From NCBI GenBank assembly GCA_034506315.1, contig JAPDPT010000011.1:23330-64493 (forward strand): DNA of 41,164 bases. Reading direction: 5' to 3'. The translations under genes and the position numbers were made by a program. The notes beneath the pieces are model-generated. The model was not told where the DNA came from, searched no databases, and saw only the letters and a list, made by a program, of their open reading frames with translations. This DNA comes from a candidate division KSB1 bacterium. GTDB lineage: Bacteria > Zhuqueibacterota > Zhuqueibacteria > Oleimicrobiales > Geothermoviventaceae. Shown one piece after another: positions 19,963 through 28,946 of this stretch; positions within the stretch are counted from its first letter, which is position 1, and each line of letters opens with the position of its first letter.

Positions 19963-20856
19963 TCAAGCCGTAGACGCCTTTTCTGCTTCACCGCCGCGGG
20001 TGTTGCTTTGCACCCTGGAACTGCGCCGATTCTTGTCCCGAGCCTCGACCAGAGCCTGGTACGCCGGCCAGAAGACATCCAGGGCACCCAGCAGGAACTC
20101 ATCGCCCCGCCCATGGAAATCCGAGCCCCCGGTTTCCAGGAGACCGTGGTCCCGGGCGATCTTGCGAATCCATTCCACGTTTTCGGCTGAGTGGCGTGGG
20201 TGGACTGCCTCGAGTCCGTCGATGCCGAGCTCGATGGCGCGCAGAACCTCCTCTCGGCTCAGGCCATCGCCCGGATGCGCCAGAACGGCCAGTCCCCCAG
20301 CGCGATGGATCAGCTCAACGGCGTCGGCCGGTGAGAGTTTGCGTTTCGGCACGTAGGCAGGCCTGCCGTCCCCCAGGTACCGCTCAAAAGCCTCGGCGAT
20401 CGAGGAGACGTAGCCGTGCTGCAGGAGGGCATCGGCAATGTGGGGGCGGCCCAGGGCCCCGGAGCCCACACGCTGCACAAGCTCGGCAAAGTCCAGGTGG
20501 ATTCCCAGTTCGGCCAGCCGCTGGACCATTCGGCGTCCGCGCTGCAGGCGCTCCTCATGGTACCAGTGCACATAGTCCCGAATTTCCGGATGCCTGGGGT
20601 CCACGAAGAAGCCGAGCATGTGGACGTCCAGGCTCCCCCCCTCACAGCTGATCTCGATTCCGGGCACTACTTCGATCCCCACGGCCTTGCCCGCGCGCAA
20701 AGCCTCCTCGATGCCCCCGACCTCATCGTGATCCGTTAGGGCAATGGCTCGGAGCCCCGCAGCAGCGGCCTTGCGAACCAGTTCCGCCGGACCGAAGAGC
20801 CCATCCGAAACACTGGAGTGGAGATGGAGATCGACCCGTTTTTCGTCCTGTCCCAT
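19963..20856 (-). CDS. PHP-domain phosphoesterase (YciV/TrpH-like)
   Basis: A 297-residue protein covering a complete PHP metal-dependent phosphoesterase fold: DLHLHSSVSDG, ALTDHDEVGG, GIEISCEGGSLDVHMLGF, VLAHPGDG and GGSDFHGRG supply the metal-binding His and Asp residues in the family order. Relatives act on 3'-phosphoadenosine phosphate or trim short RNAs from the 5' end; which of these applies cannot be told here. The ATG at 20856 was taken because the DLHLHS motif then begins at residue 9 as in relatives. No clear ribosome site precedes it, nor the in-frame TTG at 20880. The Ser/Arg-rich tail of about 25 residues is not part of the domain. It ends 155 bases before the RACo-like gene. Confidence 0.88.
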   Translation of the reverse strand: MGQDEKRVDLHLHSSVSDGLFGPAELVRKAAAAGLRAIALTDHDEVGGIEEALRAGKAVGIEVVPGIEISCEGGSLDVHMLGFFVDPRHPEIRDYVHWYHEERLQRGRRMVQRLAELGIHLDFAELVQRVGSGALGRPHIADALLQHGYVSSIAEAFERYLGDGRPAYVPKRKLSPADAVELIHRAGGLAVLAHPGDGLSREEVLRAIELGIDGLEAVHPRHSAENVEWIRKIARDHGLLETGGSDFHGRGDEFLLGALDVFWPAYQALVEARDKNRRSSRVQSNTRGGEAEKASTA

Positions 20857-20958
20857 CGATTGTCGCTTGGTCTGTTGCAAAGTCTGTTTCCGCGTGCAGA
20901 CCTGCTCAGCACGGCCCTTCCCGGCGGCCTATGCTCATCGGCGGACGGCCGGCGGGCT

Positions 20959-21513
20959 TCAGATTCGCGGCAAGGTCACGCCCTGCTGGCGCTGGTACTT
21001 GCCTTTCTTGTCGGCGTAGGATCGCTGGCAGGGTTCATCGCTCTCAAAAAACAGGATCTGGGCGATCCCTTCGAACGCGTAGATCTTAGCGGGCAGAGGG
21101 GTTGTGTTCGAAATCTCCAAGGTCACATGGCCCTCCCAGCCGGGCTCCAGAGGCGTGACGTTGGTAATGATCCCACAGCGCGCGTACGTGGATTTCCCCA
21201 CGCAGATGGTCATCACGTTCCGGGGAATGCGGAAGTACTCCACCGTGCGCCCGAGCGCGAACGAGTTGGGTGGAATAATGCAAACTTCCCCTTTGAAGTC
21301 GACGAGGCTCCGGGTGTCGAAATTCTTGGGGTCGACGATCGTGGTATTGATGTTGGTGAAGATCTTGAACTCGTCGGCGATGCGCACATCGTAGCCGTAC
21401 GAGGAAAGGCCGTACGAAATCACGCCCTCGCTGATTTGCTCCTCTACGAACGGTTCGATCATTCCGAATTCCAGAGCCATCCTGCGGATCCAGCGATCGG
21501 ACTTGATCGACAT
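20959..21513 (-). CDS. dcd: dCTP deaminase
   Basis: Deaminates dCTP to dUTP for thymidylate synthesis. The 184-residue length is normal for the family. [38 protein letters not shown], the active-site [30 protein letters not shown] and the tail [12 protein letters not shown] are all family motifs. A dUTPase activity on the same protein (as in some bifunctional members) cannot be excluded. The ATG at 21513 has a strong AAGGAGG six bases upstream. It lies 203 bases after nadA; I saw no convincing promoter there, so it may still be read from the rnf-tatC-nadA transcript. Confidence 0.95.
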   Translation of the reverse strand: MSIKSDRWIRRMALEFGMIEPFVEEQISEGVISYGLSSYGYDVRIADEFKIFTNINTTIVDPKNFDTRSLVDFKGEVCIIPPNSFALGRTVEYFRIPRNVMTICVGKSTYARCGIITNVTPLEPGWEGHVTLEISNTTPLPAKIYAFEGIAQILFFESDEPCQRSYADKKGKYQRQQGVTLPRI

Positions 21514-21716
21514 TCTGACCTCCTTCGCAACGCGGAAGTCCCCCTCTCCGCCGTCGGCGTCTTTAAGCGAGGGGGCGTCCGCACTGGGGTTCGGCTTCGG
21601 ATACGCTCCGGGACAGGCCGGACGGACAGACCCCGTTGGCGCCGCGAGGACCACGCCTCGTCGGTGAAAGACAAGGTCGCCAACCTGAGCCCGGTATCCC
21701 CGAGGACCGATGGGCC

Positions 21717-22874
21717 TTAGGCTTCCAGCTCGAGCATGCGGTCAAGTGCCGCACGTGCTTGCGAGCGGGTGGGCTCGGGAACCTTTACTACGTTTACCTC
21801 CCCCAAGTTCTCCAGAGTCCAGGCCAGGCTCTGGAGCGTGATCTTGAACATGTTCGGACACATGCTGCGTGCCAACGGATAGATGCGCTTGGTCGGGTGC
21901 TCCATCGCCAGCCGCCGCACCATGTTGATCTCGGTGCCGATGGCGATGTGCGCACCGTCAGGAGCCGAGGCTACGTAGCGCGCGATGAATTCGGTGGAGC
22001 CGACGTGGTCCGCTCTGGCGACCACCTCTTCCTGGCACTCCGGGTGGACGAGCACGATCGCCTGAGGGTCCAGCTCCCGCACGCGGTCAACGTGTTCCGG
22101 GCGGAACCACCGGTGGACATGGCAGAAGCCATCCCAGAGGAAGACGTCGGCGCTACGGACTTGCTCCTCCGGCACAGCTGCGTCCGGCTGCTGAGATGGC
22201 CAGACCACCACCTGAAGGTTCCCCCTCCCCAGGCGCTTCAGCGTGTTGCGCCCCAGGTACTGGTCGGGAAAGAAGAAGAGTTTTTCCCTCTGCTCCAGGG
22301 CCCATTGAAATGCACGGTGCGCATTGGACGAGGTGCACACGGTCCCACCGTTTCGCCCCACGAAGGCCTTGAGCTCGGCGTAGGAGTTCATGTAGGTGAC
22401 GGGCATCACGCGGCCCTCACCGAGCACCCGGCCCAGGTAATCCCAGACGGGCTCTACAAGCTCGAGGGGGGCAAAGTCGGCCAGAGGACAACCCGCCTCC
22501 AGGTTGGGGTGCAACACCACCTGATCTTCCCGCGAAAGGATGTCGGCACTTTCGGCCATGAAATGAACGCCGCAGAACACGATGTACCGAGCCTCCGACT
22601 GCGCCGCCAGCTTGGAGAGGCCAAAGGAATCCCCACGGTAGTCGGCCAGAGCGACGATCTCTGGGCGCTGGTAGTGGTGCCCCAGGATGACCAGCTCCTT
22701 GCCCAGCTTCCTCTTCACCGCGAGGACCCGCTGCCTCGCCTCCTCATCGGACATGGCCAGGTACTCATCCGGAACGAGCGTGGGCCGCTGCGACCGCGGG
22801 AGAGGATCCCCCGCCCGTCGCTTTTCACTGCCTCGGATGAACAGGGGTGATGCCACGTCGCCTCGTGTTGCCAT
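21717..22874 (-). CDS. nadA: Quinolinate synthase
   Basis: Condenses iminoaspartate and dihydroxyacetone phosphate to quinolinate in NAD synthesis, using a [4Fe-4S] cluster. The 385-residue protein has [19 protein letters not shown], the three conserved cluster regions ([35 protein letters not shown]), and [13 protein letters not shown] and [10 protein letters not shown]. The ATG at 22874 has no close ribosome site; a GTG nine bases further upstream (22883) is seven bases from GGGGGAAG and is a serious alternative. The N-terminal 40 residues before [11 protein letters not shown] are not typical of the family. It starts 79 bases after tatC. No nadB or nadC is in the window. Confidence 0.95.
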   Translation of the reverse strand: MATRGDVASPLFIRGSEKRRAGDPLPRSQRPTLVPDEYLAMSDEEARQRVLAVKRKLGKELVILGHHYQRPEIVALADYRGDSFGLSKLAAQSEARYIVFCGVHFMAESADILSREDQVVLHPNLEAGCPLADFAPLELVEPVWDYLGRVLGEGRVMPVTYMNSYAELKAFVGRNGGTVCTSSNAHRAFQWALEQREKLFFFPDQYLGRNTLKRLGRGNLQVVVWPSQQPDAAVPEEQVRSADVFLWDGFCHVHRWFRPEHVDRVRELDPQAIVLVHPECQEEVVARADHVGSTEFIARYVASAPDGAHIAIGTEINMVRRLAMEHPTKRIYPLARSMCPNMFKITLQSLAWTLENLGEVNVVKVPEPTRSQARAALDRMLELEA

Positions 22875-22953
22875 AGTCGACACTCGAAAGCTTCCCCCTT
22901 TGGCACTCAGCCCGGCAGAAGGCCCTGGCTTACAATCTTGGAAGCGTTCAACA

Positions 22954-23781
22954 CTAATCCCCGTACTCCGGTTCCGTGGTTGGTTCTTTCGCTGCTTCTG
23001 CGGACGAAGCTTCCCTCTCCCTTTCCTCGTCCGGGGCGACTTTCTCCCGAGGGCGGCGTCGGGCCAGACGGGCCACAATGATGCTGATCTCGTACAGCAC
23101 GATGAGGGGCATCGCCAGAAGGATCTGGCTGAAGACATCGGGCGGGGTCAGAATGGCTGCCACCACGAAGACCAGGACGATGCTGTAGCGCCGGTAGCGG
23201 GACATGAACTCAGGGGTAAGGATGCCGATGCGCGCCAGAATAAACGAGAGCACAGGAAGCTCGAACACGATGCCGAAGGCCAGCATCAGGTTGGTGACGA
23301 ACCCCAGGTAGTCCTTGATGCGGATCGCAGCTTCCACATCCGGGGTCTCAAAGCCCAGAAGAAAATTGAGGCCGATGGGGACGATCACGAAATAGGCGAA
23401 GAGGGCCCCGATGACAAAGTTGATGGTGGAGATGATAATGATGTGCGGCACATACCGCTTCTCATGGGGAAGGAGCCCGGGAGCGATGAACTGCCACATC
23501 TGGTAGAAGATCACCGGAAGGCCGAAGATGATCCCGCCGAAGAGGGATAGCTTGATCCGGATCATGAAACCTTCGGTCGGGGAAAGGAAAATCAGCTTAC
23601 GGCCCGCAGGAAAGGGTCGGGTCAGAAAGGAAAGCATCTGTCCCGAGAAGAAGTAGGAGACGAGGGTGAGGACCAGGACGGCCGCAATGCACTTGATCAG
23701 CCGCCACCGGAGCTCCTCCAGATGATCGAGGAAAGGCATCCTCTTCTCGTCGTTTCGTTCTTGTCGCTTGCGTCCGGACAT
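22954..23781 (-). CDS. tatC: Sec-independent protein translocase TatC
   Basis: Inner-membrane core of the twin-arginine export system; recognises the RR signal peptides of folded, often cofactor-bearing proteins. In this 275-residue protein the N-terminal cytoplasmic PFLDHLEELRWRL with the key Glu and Arg is conserved. Six hydrophobic segments follow between about residues 27 and 240, and the buried Glu lies in AFGIVFELPVL. The charged C-terminal tail (about 30 residues, rich in Glu and Ala) is unremarkable. The ATG at 23781 is used; a second ATG at 23739, after AGAAGAGG, would remove 14 basic residues. It lies 80 bases after rnfA, where rnfB is often found. tatA and tatB are not nearby. Confidence 0.96.
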   Translation of the reverse strand: MSGRKRQERNDEKRMPFLDHLEELRWRLIKCIAAVLVLTLVSYFFSGQMLSFLTRPFPAGRKLIFLSPTEGFMIRIKLSLFGGIIFGLPVIFYQMWQFIAPGLLPHEKRYVPHIIIISTINFVIGALFAYFVIVPIGLNFLLGFETPDVEAAIRIKDYLGFVTNLMLAFGIVFELPVLSFILARIGILTPEFMSRYRRYSIVLVFVVAAILTPPDVFSQILLAMPLIVLYEISIIVARLARRRPREKVAPDEEREREASSAEAAKEPTTEPEYGD

Positions 23782-23861
23782 GTATCGCCCGCCGTCCCAT
23801 CGAGGCTATGCCTGCCCATGCTTAGCGCCGCCAGGCCCGGACATGCTCGTGCGACCCTTAG

Positions 23862-24494
23862 CTAACGGATCCGAAGCCCCGAAAACCCCAGGAAGGCAAT
23901 CGCCATGAGGCCGGCCATCACAAAGGCAATGGGGATCCCACGCATCGAGCGCGGGATGTCCGCAAGCTCCAGGCGCTCCCGGATGCTGGCCATCAGCACC
24001 AGAGCCAGGGTAAAGCCGAGCCCCGAAGTGAACCCTTGGACCACGCTCCCGATGAAGTTCAACCCCATGTCCAGGTTGAGGAGCGTCACGCCCAAGATGG
24101 CGCAGTTCGTGGTGATCAAGGGCAGGTAAATGCCTAAGGCCCGGTATAGCGCCGGACTGGTCTTCTGGATCACCATCTCGACGAATTGGACCAGGGAGGC
24201 GATCACCAGAATAAAGGCAATGGTCTTGAGGAACACCAGATCCGGTGGGCTCTGGAGACCGAGGAGGCGATAGAAGAGATTGGCCGGGGTCGGCTCCAAA
24301 AGGTAGTGATCCACGACCCAGGCCACAGAAGAAGCCAGGGTCATCACGAAAATCACCGCCGTCCCCATCCCGATCGCCGAGTCCAGCGCTTTGGATACCC
24401 CAAGGTACGGGCACAGTCCGAGGAACCGGCTGAAGATGAAATTGTTGATGAAGATCGCCCCGACCGAGATAATCAGCAGTGTCTTGAGCTCCAT
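23862..24494 (-). CDS. rnfA: Rnf complex subunit RnfA
   Basis: Integral membrane subunit of the Rnf complex, which moves electrons between reduced ferredoxin and NAD while pumping sodium or protons. The 210-residue protein has about six membrane segments. FINNFIFSRFLGLCPYLGVSK near residue 15-35 with a conserved Cys, and LPLITTNCAILGV with a second Cys near residue 110, are the paired motifs that hold an iron-sulfur centre between RnfA and RnfE. The ATG at 24494 follows AAAGG closely. The NqrE subunit of Na+-NQR is homologous, but the neighbouring two-cluster RnfC rules out an Nqr operon. It is the last rnf gene in the row. Confidence 0.95.
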   Translation of the reverse strand: MELKTLLIISVGAIFINNFIFSRFLGLCPYLGVSKALDSAIGMGTAVIFVMTLASSVAWVVDHYLLEPTPANLFYRLLGLQSPPDLVFLKTIAFILVIASLVQFVEMVIQKTSPALYRALGIYLPLITTNCAILGVTLLNLDMGLNFIGSVVQGFTSGLGFTLALVLMASIRERLELADIPRSMRGIPIAFVMAGLMAIAFLGFSGLRIR

Positions 24495-24534
24495 TGCCTT
24501 TCCCTCTTCGCGTAGCTGCGCTGCACCCCTTTGC

Positions 24535-25131
24535 CTACGAGCAGCGCCTTCGGTCAAGCCAATTCATCAGCCCCATGAGCAAGCCGATCGTGAGGAAGGC
24601 CCCCGGCGGCAGAATCATGATCAGCATCGGCTGAAAGCCGGGGCCCAGAACGGGGAAGCCGTACAGGCGTCCGTCACCCAGCAGCTCGCGAATGAGGCTC
24701 AGAGTGAGGAGCGCGAGGCTGAACCCGAAGCCCATGCCCAGTCCGTCCAGCAGCGAGCGGAACACCGTGTTGCGGCCCGCGAAGGCCTCGGCGCGCCCCA
24801 GAATAATGCAGTTCACGACGATGAGGGGCACAAAGATGCCAAGCGCCTTGTGCAGATCCGGAGCAAATCCGGCCATCACCAGATCCACAATGGTGACGAA
24901 GGTGGCGATGACCACAATGTAGATGGGGATCCGGATCTTGCGGGGTACAAAGCGCCGAATGAGGGAGATGATGATGTTCGACATCACCAGGACAAAGGTC
25001 ATGGCCAGGCCCATGCCCACCGCGTTGCGCACGGAATTGGACACGGCGAGCGTTGGGCACAACCCCAGCGCCTGCTTGAAAACCGGGTTCTCCGCGTAGA
25101 GTCCTTTGGTCAGCTCCTTGCCCACACTCAT
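24535..25131 (-). CDS. rnfE: Rnf complex subunit RnfE
   Basis: Membrane subunit related to RnfA and facing it in the complex. It has 198 residues and about six hydrophobic segments. The paired Cys motifs are NPVFKQALGLCPTLAVSNS (near residue 25) and FVPLIVVNCIILGRAEAFA (near 107). The second motif ends in GRAEAFA as in RnfE rather than RnfA. The ATG at 25131 gives the normal length; a GAGG lies ten bases upstream. It starts 51 bases after rnfG and ends 40 bases before rnfA. Confidence 0.95.
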   Translation of the reverse strand: MSVGKELTKGLYAENPVFKQALGLCPTLAVSNSVRNAVGMGLAMTFVLVMSNIIISLIRRFVPRKIRIPIYIVVIATFVTIVDLVMAGFAPDLHKALGIFVPLIVVNCIILGRAEAFAGRNTVFRSLLDGLGMGFGFSLALLTLSLIRELLGDGRLYGFPVLGPGFQPMLIMILPPGAFLTIGLLMGLMNWLDRRRCS

Positions 25132-25182
25132 GATCCGCTTACCTCAGCTTGCCCGTTCGAGTCTCCCGCCCTCTGCTCGACC

Positions 25183-25782
25183 TCAATTTGCGGCCGGAGC
25201 CTGAGGCTGCCGAAAGCCACCGAGCCGCTTTTCCAGCTCCTCCAGCCCCTTGCGAATGGAGTTGGTCACCGCCCGGGAGCTGATCGTCGCGCCGGTCACG
25301 CTCACGATCTCGCCGCCGTCCTTGTCCACGGCGAGCTGACGCGCGCCCTTACCCACAAACTGCCGCTGGAACCAGGGGTCCGATTCGCCGTAGCGGATCT
25401 CCTCGATCTTGGTGCCAAGACCAGGGGTCTCGAGCTCCCGTAGGATCTTGAGCCCGATGATCCGTCCGGTGGAGTCCACACCCACTAAGGTCTCGATCTC
25501 GCTGGAGTACCCCGTCCCCCGCGCCACAAAGGCGTAGCCCACCAAATCGGTGGTGTCGGGGTTCGCGTAGCCAATGTAGTAAACGATTTCCTCCCCTTGC
25601 CGTACCGGGACAATGGCCCGGGGATGGGCTTTCGGCAGGGCGGTCAGGAGAGCTTGCTCGAGAGCCAAACGCCGCTGCTCCTCAATGCGCGGTTTGGTGA
25701 CGTGGTTCACTGCCCCGAGGACCCCCGCAGCGAGCACCGTCACCAACCCCAGAATCCAGGCCATCCGCAGCACGTCCTTCAT
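25183..25782 (-). CDS. rnfG: Rnf complex subunit RnfG (covalent FMN)
   Basis: Periplasm-facing flavin subunit held by one N-terminal membrane helix (residues 8-26). It has 199 residues. The flavin-attachment motif TGATIS is at 163-168, so FMN should be linked to Thr166 by the flavin transferase ApbE, which is not encoded here. GLKILRELETPGLGTKIEE is another family segment. The ATG at 25782 overlaps the rnfD stop by four bases (ATGA) with GAGGAAGC just before it. A longer open frame runs upstream inside rnfD but has no RnfG-like sequence. Confidence 0.95.
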   Translation of the reverse strand: MKDVLRMAWILGLVTVLAAGVLGAVNHVTKPRIEEQRRLALEQALLTALPKAHPRAIVPVRQGEEIVYYIGYANPDTTDLVGYAFVARGTGYSSEIETLVGVDSTGRIIGLKILRELETPGLGTKIEEIRYGESDPWFQRQFVGKGARQLAVDKDGGEIVSVTGATISSRAVTNSIRKGLEELEKRLGGFRQPQAPAAN

Positions 25783-26825
25783 CGCTTCCTCGCTCCAAAG
25801 ATCGCCGGTTTGGTGTACCGATCCAGGAGGGGCACGGTCAGGTTCATCAGAAGAATCGAGTACGAAACCCCCTCCGGGTATCCGCCGATCAGGCGGATGA
25901 TCACCGTGATCACCCCGCAGCCGATGCCGAAAATCCACTTCCCGCGCGGCGTCACCGGTGAGGTGACCATGTCCGTAGCCATGAAGAAAGCACCCAGAAT
26001 CAGGCCTCCGGCCAGCACGTGGAAGAGCGGGTTGCCGGTAAAGAGGCCTTCGCTGCCGCCAAACATCCAGGTCAGGACCGCCACGGTGCCGATGTAGCCT
26101 ACGGGGATCCGCAGGTCGATGTAGCGCTTGTAGAAGAGGAAAGCTGCTCCCAGGAGCAGCAAGAAAACCGAGGTCTCGCCGAGGCAACCGCCTACCCGCC
26201 CCCAGAAGAGATTGCCGTAGCTCTCGTAGAGCTTGCCGATGTGCGTCATCGCGTCGGCAATCTTCTGCGCCGGCACCTCCCCCGGCGCCACTTTAGCCTG
26301 ATGGAGCACGTCGTGGGCCTGCTTCAGGAGATTGAGGGGCGTTGCCCCTGTCTCCACGTCGATCCCTGAGATGGTCCCGCCCCGCGGCGGAGTCCGGAAG
26401 ATCGTCATGTGCGTGGGCCACGACGCCAGGAGAAAGGCGCGTCCCAGAAGCGCCGGGTTCATCGGGTTGTACCCCAGCCCGCCAAACACCTGCTTGCCAA
26501 GGCCGATCGCGAAGGCCGACCCGATGATCGGCAACCAGAAGGGAGCCTCCGCCGGCAGGTTGTAGGCCAGCAATAACCCCGTGACAAAAGCGCTTCCGTC
26601 GTAGACCGTCACCGGCTTACGCATCAGCTTCTGGATAGCCGCCTCGGTGCCCACGGCCGCAGCCACCGCCCAGAAGATCACCCACGCGGCGTGGGCCCCG
26701 AAGAAATAAACCGCCCCGATGCCCGCCGGCGCCAGGGAAAGCGCCACCAACCACATGATCTTCGGTATCGACTCCCTATCGGCCAGATGCGGAGAGGTGG
26801 AAACCTTCCAGACCTTCTCGTCCAT
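25779..26825 (-). CDS. rnfD: Rnf complex subunit RnfD (covalent FMN)
   Basis: Membrane subunit with about nine or ten hydrophobic segments and a covalently bound FMN. It has 348 residues, near the usual size. The N-terminal STSPHLADRESIPKIMW, the GLGYNPMNPALLGRAFLLASWP segment, and the flavin-attachment motif TGATPL at 159-164 (FMN expected on Thr162) identify it and separate it from NqrB by context. The ATG at 26825 follows GAGGGCAGAGA. It is 87 bases after rnfC and overlaps rnfG. Confidence 0.96.
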   Translation of the reverse strand: MDEKVWKVSTSPHLADRESIPKIMWLVALSLAPAGIGAVYFFGAHAAWVIFWAVAAAVGTEAAIQKLMRKPVTVYDGSAFVTGLLLAYNLPAEAPFWLPIIGSAFAIGLGKQVFGGLGYNPMNPALLGRAFLLASWPTHMTIFRTPPRGGTISGIDVETGATPLNLLKQAHDVLHQAKVAPGEVPAQKIADAMTHIGKLYESYGNLFWGRVGGCLGETSVFLLLLGAAFLFYKRYIDLRIPVGYIGTVAVLTWMFGGSEGLFTGNPLFHVLAGGLILGAFFMATDMVTSPVTPRGKWIFGIGCGVITVIIRLIGGYPEGVSYSILLMNLTVPLLDRYTKPAIFGARKR

Positions 26826-26912
26826 TCTCTGCCCTCAAGAGTTGACCGCCTTCAGACCCTGAGGAAGAGTCCATGTGCCGTTCCCGTCTCCCCTCAGACG
26901 CCGCCGGACCGG

Positions 26913-28256
26913 TTAGCCAGCTGCCCGCAGCTTCCTGCTCACTTCCATCTTTCCCCACTTCATTGCGTGGACCAGGGGCAATCCAGCGGGGCAGACGTAG
27001 GCACACGACCCGCACTCGATACAGTCGAGTACCCCGTAGTCCTGGGCTCCCTCAAACCGCTTCGCCTTGACCAGATGGTACAGGGTCGTGGGCATGAGTC
27101 CCATGGGACAGGCGTCAATGCAGCGAGCGCAACGGATGCACACGGCCATTTGGCGCCGGTCCACCTCCTCCTGGTTCAGGACGACGATGCCAGAGGTGCC
27201 CTTGACCACGGGCACGTCCAGGGTGAACTGGGCAATGCCCATCATCGGCCCACCCATGAGGACGCGCGCGGCTCCATCCCGAATGCCTCCGCAGTGCTCG
27301 AGAACAAAGCTGAACGGAGTGCCAATGCGAACCAGGAGGTTCTTCGGCTCTACTACGCCCCTCCCGGTGACGGTGACCACGCGGTCGATGACCGGTCTCC
27401 GTTTGGCTACGGCCTGGTAGATGGCCCGGGCCGTCCCGACATTGTGCACCAGGCAGCCCACATCCATCGGGAGGCCGCCCCGGGGTACCTCCCTCCCGGT
27501 AAGGGCTTTGATCAGCTGCTTCTCCGCCCCCTGGGGATACTTGACCGGGAGGGCCACCACCTCACAGGACAGCCCTTCCCGCTGGACTGCCTGCCGCATC
27601 GCCCGCACGGCGTCCATTTTGTTGTCCTCGATGGCGATAAAGGCCTTCGCCGGCCGCAGCACCCGGAGGATGATCTTCATTCCCCGGACGATCTCCTCGG
27701 GGTACTCCAGCATCAGGCGGTGATCCGCCGTGAGGTAAGGCTCGCACTCTGCCCCATTGAGGATGAACGTATCGATGGGCTTGTTTGGCGGAGGCGAAAG
27801 CTTGACGTGCGTCGGAAAGGCCGCACCGCCCATTCCGGCCAGCCCGGCCATCCGGATCCGCTCCCGAATCTCCTCGGCCGGCAGCTGATCCCAGGCTTCG
27901 TCGTCCACCACCGTGTCCGACCACTCATCCTGGCCGTCCCCCTCGATCACGATGGATAGAGCCGTCGTCCCCAGGGGGTGGGGTCTGGGCTCGATGGCCT
28001 TCACGATGCCCGAAATGGAGGCGTGTACGGGGACCGAAACGTAGCCGCCCGGTTCGGTGAGCCGATCGCCCACCCGCACGCGATCCCCCGCCTGGACGAT
28101 AGGCTGCCCTGGTGCGCCGATGTGCTGTTGCACGGGGATCACGACAACCGGGGGTGGAGGCAGGATCTCGATCGGCTTTTCCGCCGTCAGCTCCTTGTTT
28201 TCCGGAGGATGGACGCCTCCCCGAAAGCCTCTCCGCGTCAGTATCCGCAGGGCCAT
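26913..28256 (-). CDS. rnfC: Rnf complex subunit RnfC (NADH-binding, two 4Fe-4S clusters)
   Basis: Peripheral subunit that exchanges electrons with NAD(H). The 447-residue protein opens with FRGGVHPPENKELT, the family signature. A glycine-rich flavin/NADH site follows (GLAGMGGAAFPTHVKL and LNGAECEPYLTADHRLM). The two ferredoxin-type motifs are at the C-terminus (Cys373, 376, 379, 383 and Cys412, 415, 418, 422). The clusters prove RnfC rather than NqrA. The start is ATG 28256, with GGGAGG upstream. It is the first gene of the rnf row. A -10-like TATACT lies at 28282-28277 with no matching -35 box, so the promoter is uncertain. Confidence 0.97.
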   Translation of the reverse strand: MALRILTRRGFRGGVHPPENKELTAEKPIEILPPPPVVVIPVQQHIGAPGQPIVQAGDRVRVGDRLTEPGGYVSVPVHASISGIVKAIEPRPHPLGTTALSIVIEGDGQDEWSDTVVDDEAWDQLPAEEIRERIRMAGLAGMGGAAFPTHVKLSPPPNKPIDTFILNGAECEPYLTADHRLMLEYPEEIVRGMKIILRVLRPAKAFIAIEDNKMDAVRAMRQAVQREGLSCEVVALPVKYPQGAEKQLIKALTGREVPRGGLPMDVGCLVHNVGTARAIYQAVAKRRPVIDRVVTVTGRGVVEPKNLLVRIGTPFSFVLEHCGGIRDGAARVLMGGPMMGIAQFTLDVPVVKGTSGIVVLNQEEVDRRQMAVCIRCARCIDACPMGLMPTTLYHLVKAKRFEGAQDYGVLDCIECGSCAYVCPAGLPLVHAMKWGKMEVSRKLRAAG

Positions 28257-28322
28257 CCTATCTTTTCCTCCCGTTCAGTATAGGTGTTGCCCGTCGCATC
28301 CGGTGCTTGAGCGTGGAACACG

Positions 28323-28361
28323 AAAAAAGCAGGCGACCGACGCTCTCACGTCGCCACCTGC
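28323..28361 (-). terminator. Rho-independent terminator after nrdR
   Basis: On the minus strand GCAGGTGGCGAC (from 28361) pairs with GTCGGTCGCCTGC (ending at 28329) across an eight-base loop, with two G-U pairs and one bulged base, and is followed directly by six T (28328-28323). It lies 43 bases beyond the nrdR stop and before the rnfC leader, so it separates the two operons. Confidence 0.85.
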
Positions 28362-28403
28362 CACAGAGTTTGTGCCCGTTGCCGCGCCTGGTCTCGAAGG
28401 GAA

Positions 28404-28901
28404 TTAACTCCGCACGTTCTCCCCGGCCGCTGGCGCCATTTCCGCTCGCGAAACGCGTCCCAGCTCCTCCAGCTCGCGCAGGAACTCGTCCTTGGTCTGG
28501 AACTTCCGGTAGACCGAGGCGAAGCGGACGTACGCCACCTCGTCCAGCTCTTTGAGGTGCGCCATGACCATCTCCCCGATGTCGCGGGACGGAACCTCGC
28601 GTTCTCCCCTTTCCCTCAGGGCCGCCTCGACGCGGGACACGATGCTCTCGATGTCCTCGATGGAGACGGGTCGCTTCGTGCAGGCCAGCTGGATGCCGCG
28701 CATCAGCTTTTCGCGGCTGAAGAGCTCCCTTCGGCCGTCCGCCTTCACCACGTAGAGACGCAGGACCTCCATCGTCTCCAGAGTGGTGAAGCGCTTCGCG
28801 CAGGACTTGCATTCTCGGCGCCGGCGGATGATGTAGCCGTCTTCGCGGGGCCTGCTGTCCAGCACCTTGGTGTCCTCACTCCCACAGAACGGACAGCGCA
28901 C
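28404..28901 (-). CDS. nrdR: Transcriptional repressor NrdR
   Basis: ATP/dATP-sensing repressor of ribonucleotide reductase genes. It has 165 residues. The N-terminal zinc ribbon uses Cys3, Cys6, Cys31 and Cys34 (CPFCGSEDTKVLDSRP..CKSC), and an ATP-cone domain covers about 48-138 (VVKADGRRELFSREKLMRGI..). The family is usually 150-170 long. The GTG at 28901 has AGGAGG seven bases upstream. It is 45 bases after glyA and is followed by the terminator at 28361. No ribonucleotide reductase gene is in this window, so its targets lie elsewhere. Confidence 0.96.
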   Translation of the reverse strand: MRCPFCGSEDTKVLDSRPREDGYIIRRRRECKSCAKRFTTLETMEVLRLYVVKADGRRELFSREKLMRGIQLACTKRPVSIEDIESIVSRVEAALRERGEREVPSRDIGEMVMAHLKELDEVAYVRFASVYRKFQTKDEFLRELEELGRVSRAEMAPAAGENVRS

Positions 28902-28946
28902 CTCCTCACCTCCTGCTTCGTCGGGCGACCCCGGGCTTCCATCCCG

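Noticed and set aside
23806-24414. Minus-strand open frame at the place where rnfB would be expected
   Set aside because: It lies inside rnfA in another frame and contains no ferredoxin-type cysteine motif, so it is not RnfB.
26913-28256. Na+-NQR instead of Rnf
   Set aside because: The RnfC protein has two 4Fe-4S motifs, which NqrA lacks, and the gene order C-D-G-E-A is that of Rnf.
28257-28290. Promoter for rnfC built on TATACT at 28277-28282
   Set aside because: The -10 match is good, but no TTG-type -35 box is found at 16-19 bases, unlike the other promoters in the window.
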